This document shows, piece by piece, positions 41,601-42,969 of a stretch of 42,969 nucleotides of DNA. How positions within the stretch are numbered: position 1 is the stretch's first letter; each line of letters opens with the position of its first letter. A program made the position numbers and the translations under genes. Below the pieces are notes generated by a model that saw only the letters and a program-made list of their open reading frames with translations, had not been told where the DNA came from and searched no databases. This stretch comes from an uncultured Lachnospiraceae bacterium. Its GTDB lineage: Bacteria > Bacillota_A > Clostridia > Lachnospirales > Lachnospiraceae. Location of the stretch: positions 1 to 42,969 of the forward strand of contig CAJLNC010000014.1 of NCBI GenBank assembly GCA_905207905.1, written 5' to 3'.

Positions 41601-41849
41601 CGGCAATCACTCACTTTCTATATTATATTTTACTTTCATTATGACCCTTCTCTTAGAAAAAGCAAGTGTTTTTCGCAAAAATTAAGCAAAAATTCATTTT
41701 TACAGAATTTTTAAAAAATCTCAGAATTTTTATCGCACTTCTGTTGGAAACATTCCCATTTTTATCTGAATTTATCCAAATTCTTTCAATTTCAGCTCTA
41801 TTCCATACTAAAATCTTCTGACTTTTGTTTGTACTGAAACATATTGCGA

Positions 41850-42269
41850 TCAAAACATTCCGTTCTTCTGTTCATAGGAATAATAGGGAAGCATCAGTTT
41901 CTGGCCATAATAAACAGAATCCGTCCTCATATTATTCAATTCACAGATCTCCTTCATGTATTTTTTCATGGAGGAGTACTCTTTGGTAATATGCTCTCGG
42001 GCAATCCCCCACAGCGTGTCATCCCTTCCAACAGTGACAGAAGTATAATATTTGTATACTGGAACCTTCGCCTTAGGCGCTCGGTTAAAACCAGAAAGAA
42101 TGATCCCCAGCAGCAGCCCGATGACTAAAACCCCTGCCATCCTTAAAATCCTGGCTCTCCTGGCTTTTCTTCTCCTGCTCTCTCTGATCTGCCGCAGTCT
42201 GGCTTCTCTTCCATATAGATATTCCTGCTCTCTGCTTCTAACACTTCTGGCTCTCATCTGTTTATCCAT
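41850..42269 (-). CDS. LysM-domain, YneA-like cell division suppressor
   Basis: The 139-residue protein has a very basic N-terminus (many Arg), one membrane helix at about residues 43-61 and a C-terminal LysM domain (TVGRDDTLWGIAREH... YYGQKLMLPYY). This architecture and the divergent position next to lexA match B. subtilis YneA, which delays division during the SOS response. The start at 42269 has AGG close by and GGAGG 11 bases upstream; the frame reaches 42497 but that lies upstream of the promoter. The leader would be about 160 bases. Expression should be under LexA control. Confidence 0.83.
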   Translation of the reverse strand: MDKQMRARSVRSREQEYLYGREARLRQIRESRRRKARRARILRMAGVLVIGLLLGIILSGFNRAPKAKVPVYKYYTSVTVGRDDTLWGIAREHITKEYSSMKKYMKEICELNNMRTDSVYYGQKLMLPYYSYEQKNGMF

Positions 42270-42405
42270 CCTGCTCGCTCCCTCCGGGCCGCAGCCCACA
42301 CCTTCTGTCTGATTTTCTGCACGGTCTTTTTCAAAATCCCTCGGTGTAAAAGAAGAGATCCTTTTCCCCCTCCAATGCCGCGGTTTTTTACCGAATCTTT
42401 TAAAA

Positions 42406-42419
42406 GGAACATTTGTTCG
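42406..42419. promoter_or_regulatory. LexA box 1
   Basis: GGAACATTTGTTCG matches the Bacillus-type LexA (Cheo) box, with a perfect GAAC/GTTC pair. It lies just downstream of the yneA-like transcript start. Confidence 0.85.
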
Positions 42420-42434
42420 TATCACTGTATTTTT

Positions 42435-42463
42435 ATTATAGTACCAGAACATTTGTTTGTCAA
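42435..42463 (-). promoter_or_regulatory. Promoter of the yneA-like gene
   Basis: On the minus strand TTGACA (42463-42458) and TATAAT (42440-42435) are 17 bases apart, both perfect. LexA box 2 fills most of the spacer, so LexA binding should block the polymerase. Confidence 0.9.
42446..42459. promoter_or_regulatory. LexA box 2
   Basis: AGAACATTTGTTTG matches the LexA box with one change in the right arm. It lies within the yneA-like promoter spacer. Confidence 0.82.
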
Positions 42464-42471
42464 TCTTTTTT

Positions 42472-42485
42472 CGAACAAATGTTTT
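42472..42485. promoter_or_regulatory. LexA box 3
   Basis: CGAACAAATGTTTT matches the LexA box, with the right arm GTTT. It lies about midway between the two promoters. Confidence 0.8.
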
Positions 42486-42501
42486 GTGTTTTATCAATAC
42501 A

Positions 42502-42515
42502 CGAACAGATGTTTA
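42502..42515. promoter_or_regulatory. LexA box 4
   Basis: CGAACAGATGTTTA matches the LexA box. It lies 10 bases upstream of the lexA -35 box. A weaker fifth match, AGAATATCTGTTTG at 42515-42528, adjoins it and overlaps the -35 box. Confidence 0.8.
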
Positions 42516-42525
42516 GAATATCTGT

Positions 42526-42554
42526 TTGCTTTTTATTTTTCGCTGTGTTATAAT
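42526..42554 (+). promoter_or_regulatory. Promoter of lexA
   Basis: TTGCTT (42526-42531) and TATAAT (42549-42554) are 17 bases apart, 32 bases before the lexA start codon. Confidence 0.8.
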
Positions 42555-42586
42555 TGAATAAATATAAATTTCGGGAGGATGCGGAT

Positions 42587-42969
42587 ATGTCCTATGGCAA
42601 GATTACGAAGAAACAGGAGGAAATCCTGAATTATATGAAAAATGAAATTCTTAACCGGGGATTCCCCCCTTCTGTTCGAGAGATCTGCGAGGCAGTGAGT
42701 TTAAAGTCCACCTCCTCCGTTCACGCTCACTTAGAAAGTCTGGAAAAGAACGGCTATATCCGGCGGGATCCTACCAAGCCAAGAGCCATTGAGATTCTGG
42801 ATGAAAATTTTAATCTTACCCGGCGTGAGATGGTGAATGTTCCCATGATAGGCACGGTAGCTGCCGGGCAGCCCATCCTGGCCACTGAAAATATAGAAAG
42901 CTATTTTCCCATTCCGGCAGAATTTATGCCCAATGAACAGAGTTTCCTTCTGAAGGTAAAAGGCGACAG
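42587..42969 (+). CDS. lexA: SOS repressor LexA (3' end outside window)
   Basis: 127 codons are visible. The winged helix N-terminus reads [20 protein letters not shown] and [32 protein letters not shown]. The Ala-Gly self-cleavage site is at residues 93-94 in VAAGQP. The last visible codons give KVKGD followed by AG-, consistent with the catalytic Ser at codon 128. LexA represses SOS genes and is cleaved with the help of RecA on single-stranded DNA. GGGAGG precedes the start. The LexA boxes upstream show autoregulation. Confidence 0.97.
   Translation, partial: MSYGKITKKQEEILNYMKNEILNRGFPPSVREICEAVSLKSTSSVHAHLESLEKNGYIRRDPTKPRAIEILDENFNLTRREMVNVPMIGTVAAGQPILATENIESYFPIPAEFMPNEQSFLLKVKGD

Overview
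The window looks like a chromosomal segment of a spore-forming member of the Firmicutes, most likely a Lachnospiraceae (Clostridia). Spore genes support this: an alpha/beta SASP, spoIVA, gerW/ytfI and ylbJ homologues. So do Bacillus-type LexA (Cheo) boxes, a cysteine-containing L28, a DUF6465-type protein and many AGGAGG ribosome binding sites. I see no tRNA, rRNA, insertion sequence, phage gene or CRISPR array. Most genes lie on the minus strand, so most operons read from high to low coordinates.

Layout. 1-4.6 kb: RNA modification genes (YgiQ-type radical SAM protein, cut by the window edge; HAD phosphatase; RsuA-type pseudouridine synthase; RsmF-type methyltransferase broken by a frameshift). 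4.7-5.7 kb: a YlbJ-like sporulation membrane protein. 5.8-7.5 kb: rsmD-coaD-coiled-coil operon behind a consensus promoter. 7.6-9.1 kb: a methylglyoxal synthase homologue with altered active-site residues, a SASP gene and a Lys/Ala-rich protein. 9.1-13.7 kb: Asp23-fakA-recG operon and divergent rpmB. 13.8-22.5 kb: an unlisted 45-residue membrane protein, gerW, DUF2953, NUDIX, PbpA/RodA pair, U32 protein and zapA. 22.7-27.0 kb: cobU-cobS-short cobU-phosphatase running into ruvA-ruvB. 27.1-33.5 kb: luxS, a zinc alcohol dehydrogenase and a complete branched-chain amino acid-type ABC transporter. 33.8-36.8 kb: a SleB-type cell-wall hydrolase and spoIVA.

36.9-37.5 kb holds no credible protein gene. 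It holds a strong promoter, a cobalamin riboswitch, about 230 nt that fold on paper into a chain of hairpins, and an intrinsic terminator. This looks like an orphan, cobalamin-sensing non-coding transcript and is the most interesting item here. 37.5-39.0 kb: a PgsA-type gene and a homocysteine methyltransferase. 39.2-41.6 kb is an A+T-richer block on the plus strand with a divergent PlsY homologue translationally coupled to a diacylglycerol-glycosyltransferase-like gene, followed by a convergent HD-domain gene. The window ends with a YneA-like LysM gene divergent from lexA, with four clear LexA boxes between them.

How the genes fit together: RNA modification and recombination (ruvAB, recG, lexA), cell-wall growth and division (rodA/pbpA, zapA, yneA-like), sporulation, and salvage or remodelling of cobalamin. 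Assignments rest on reading motifs by eye; no database search was made.
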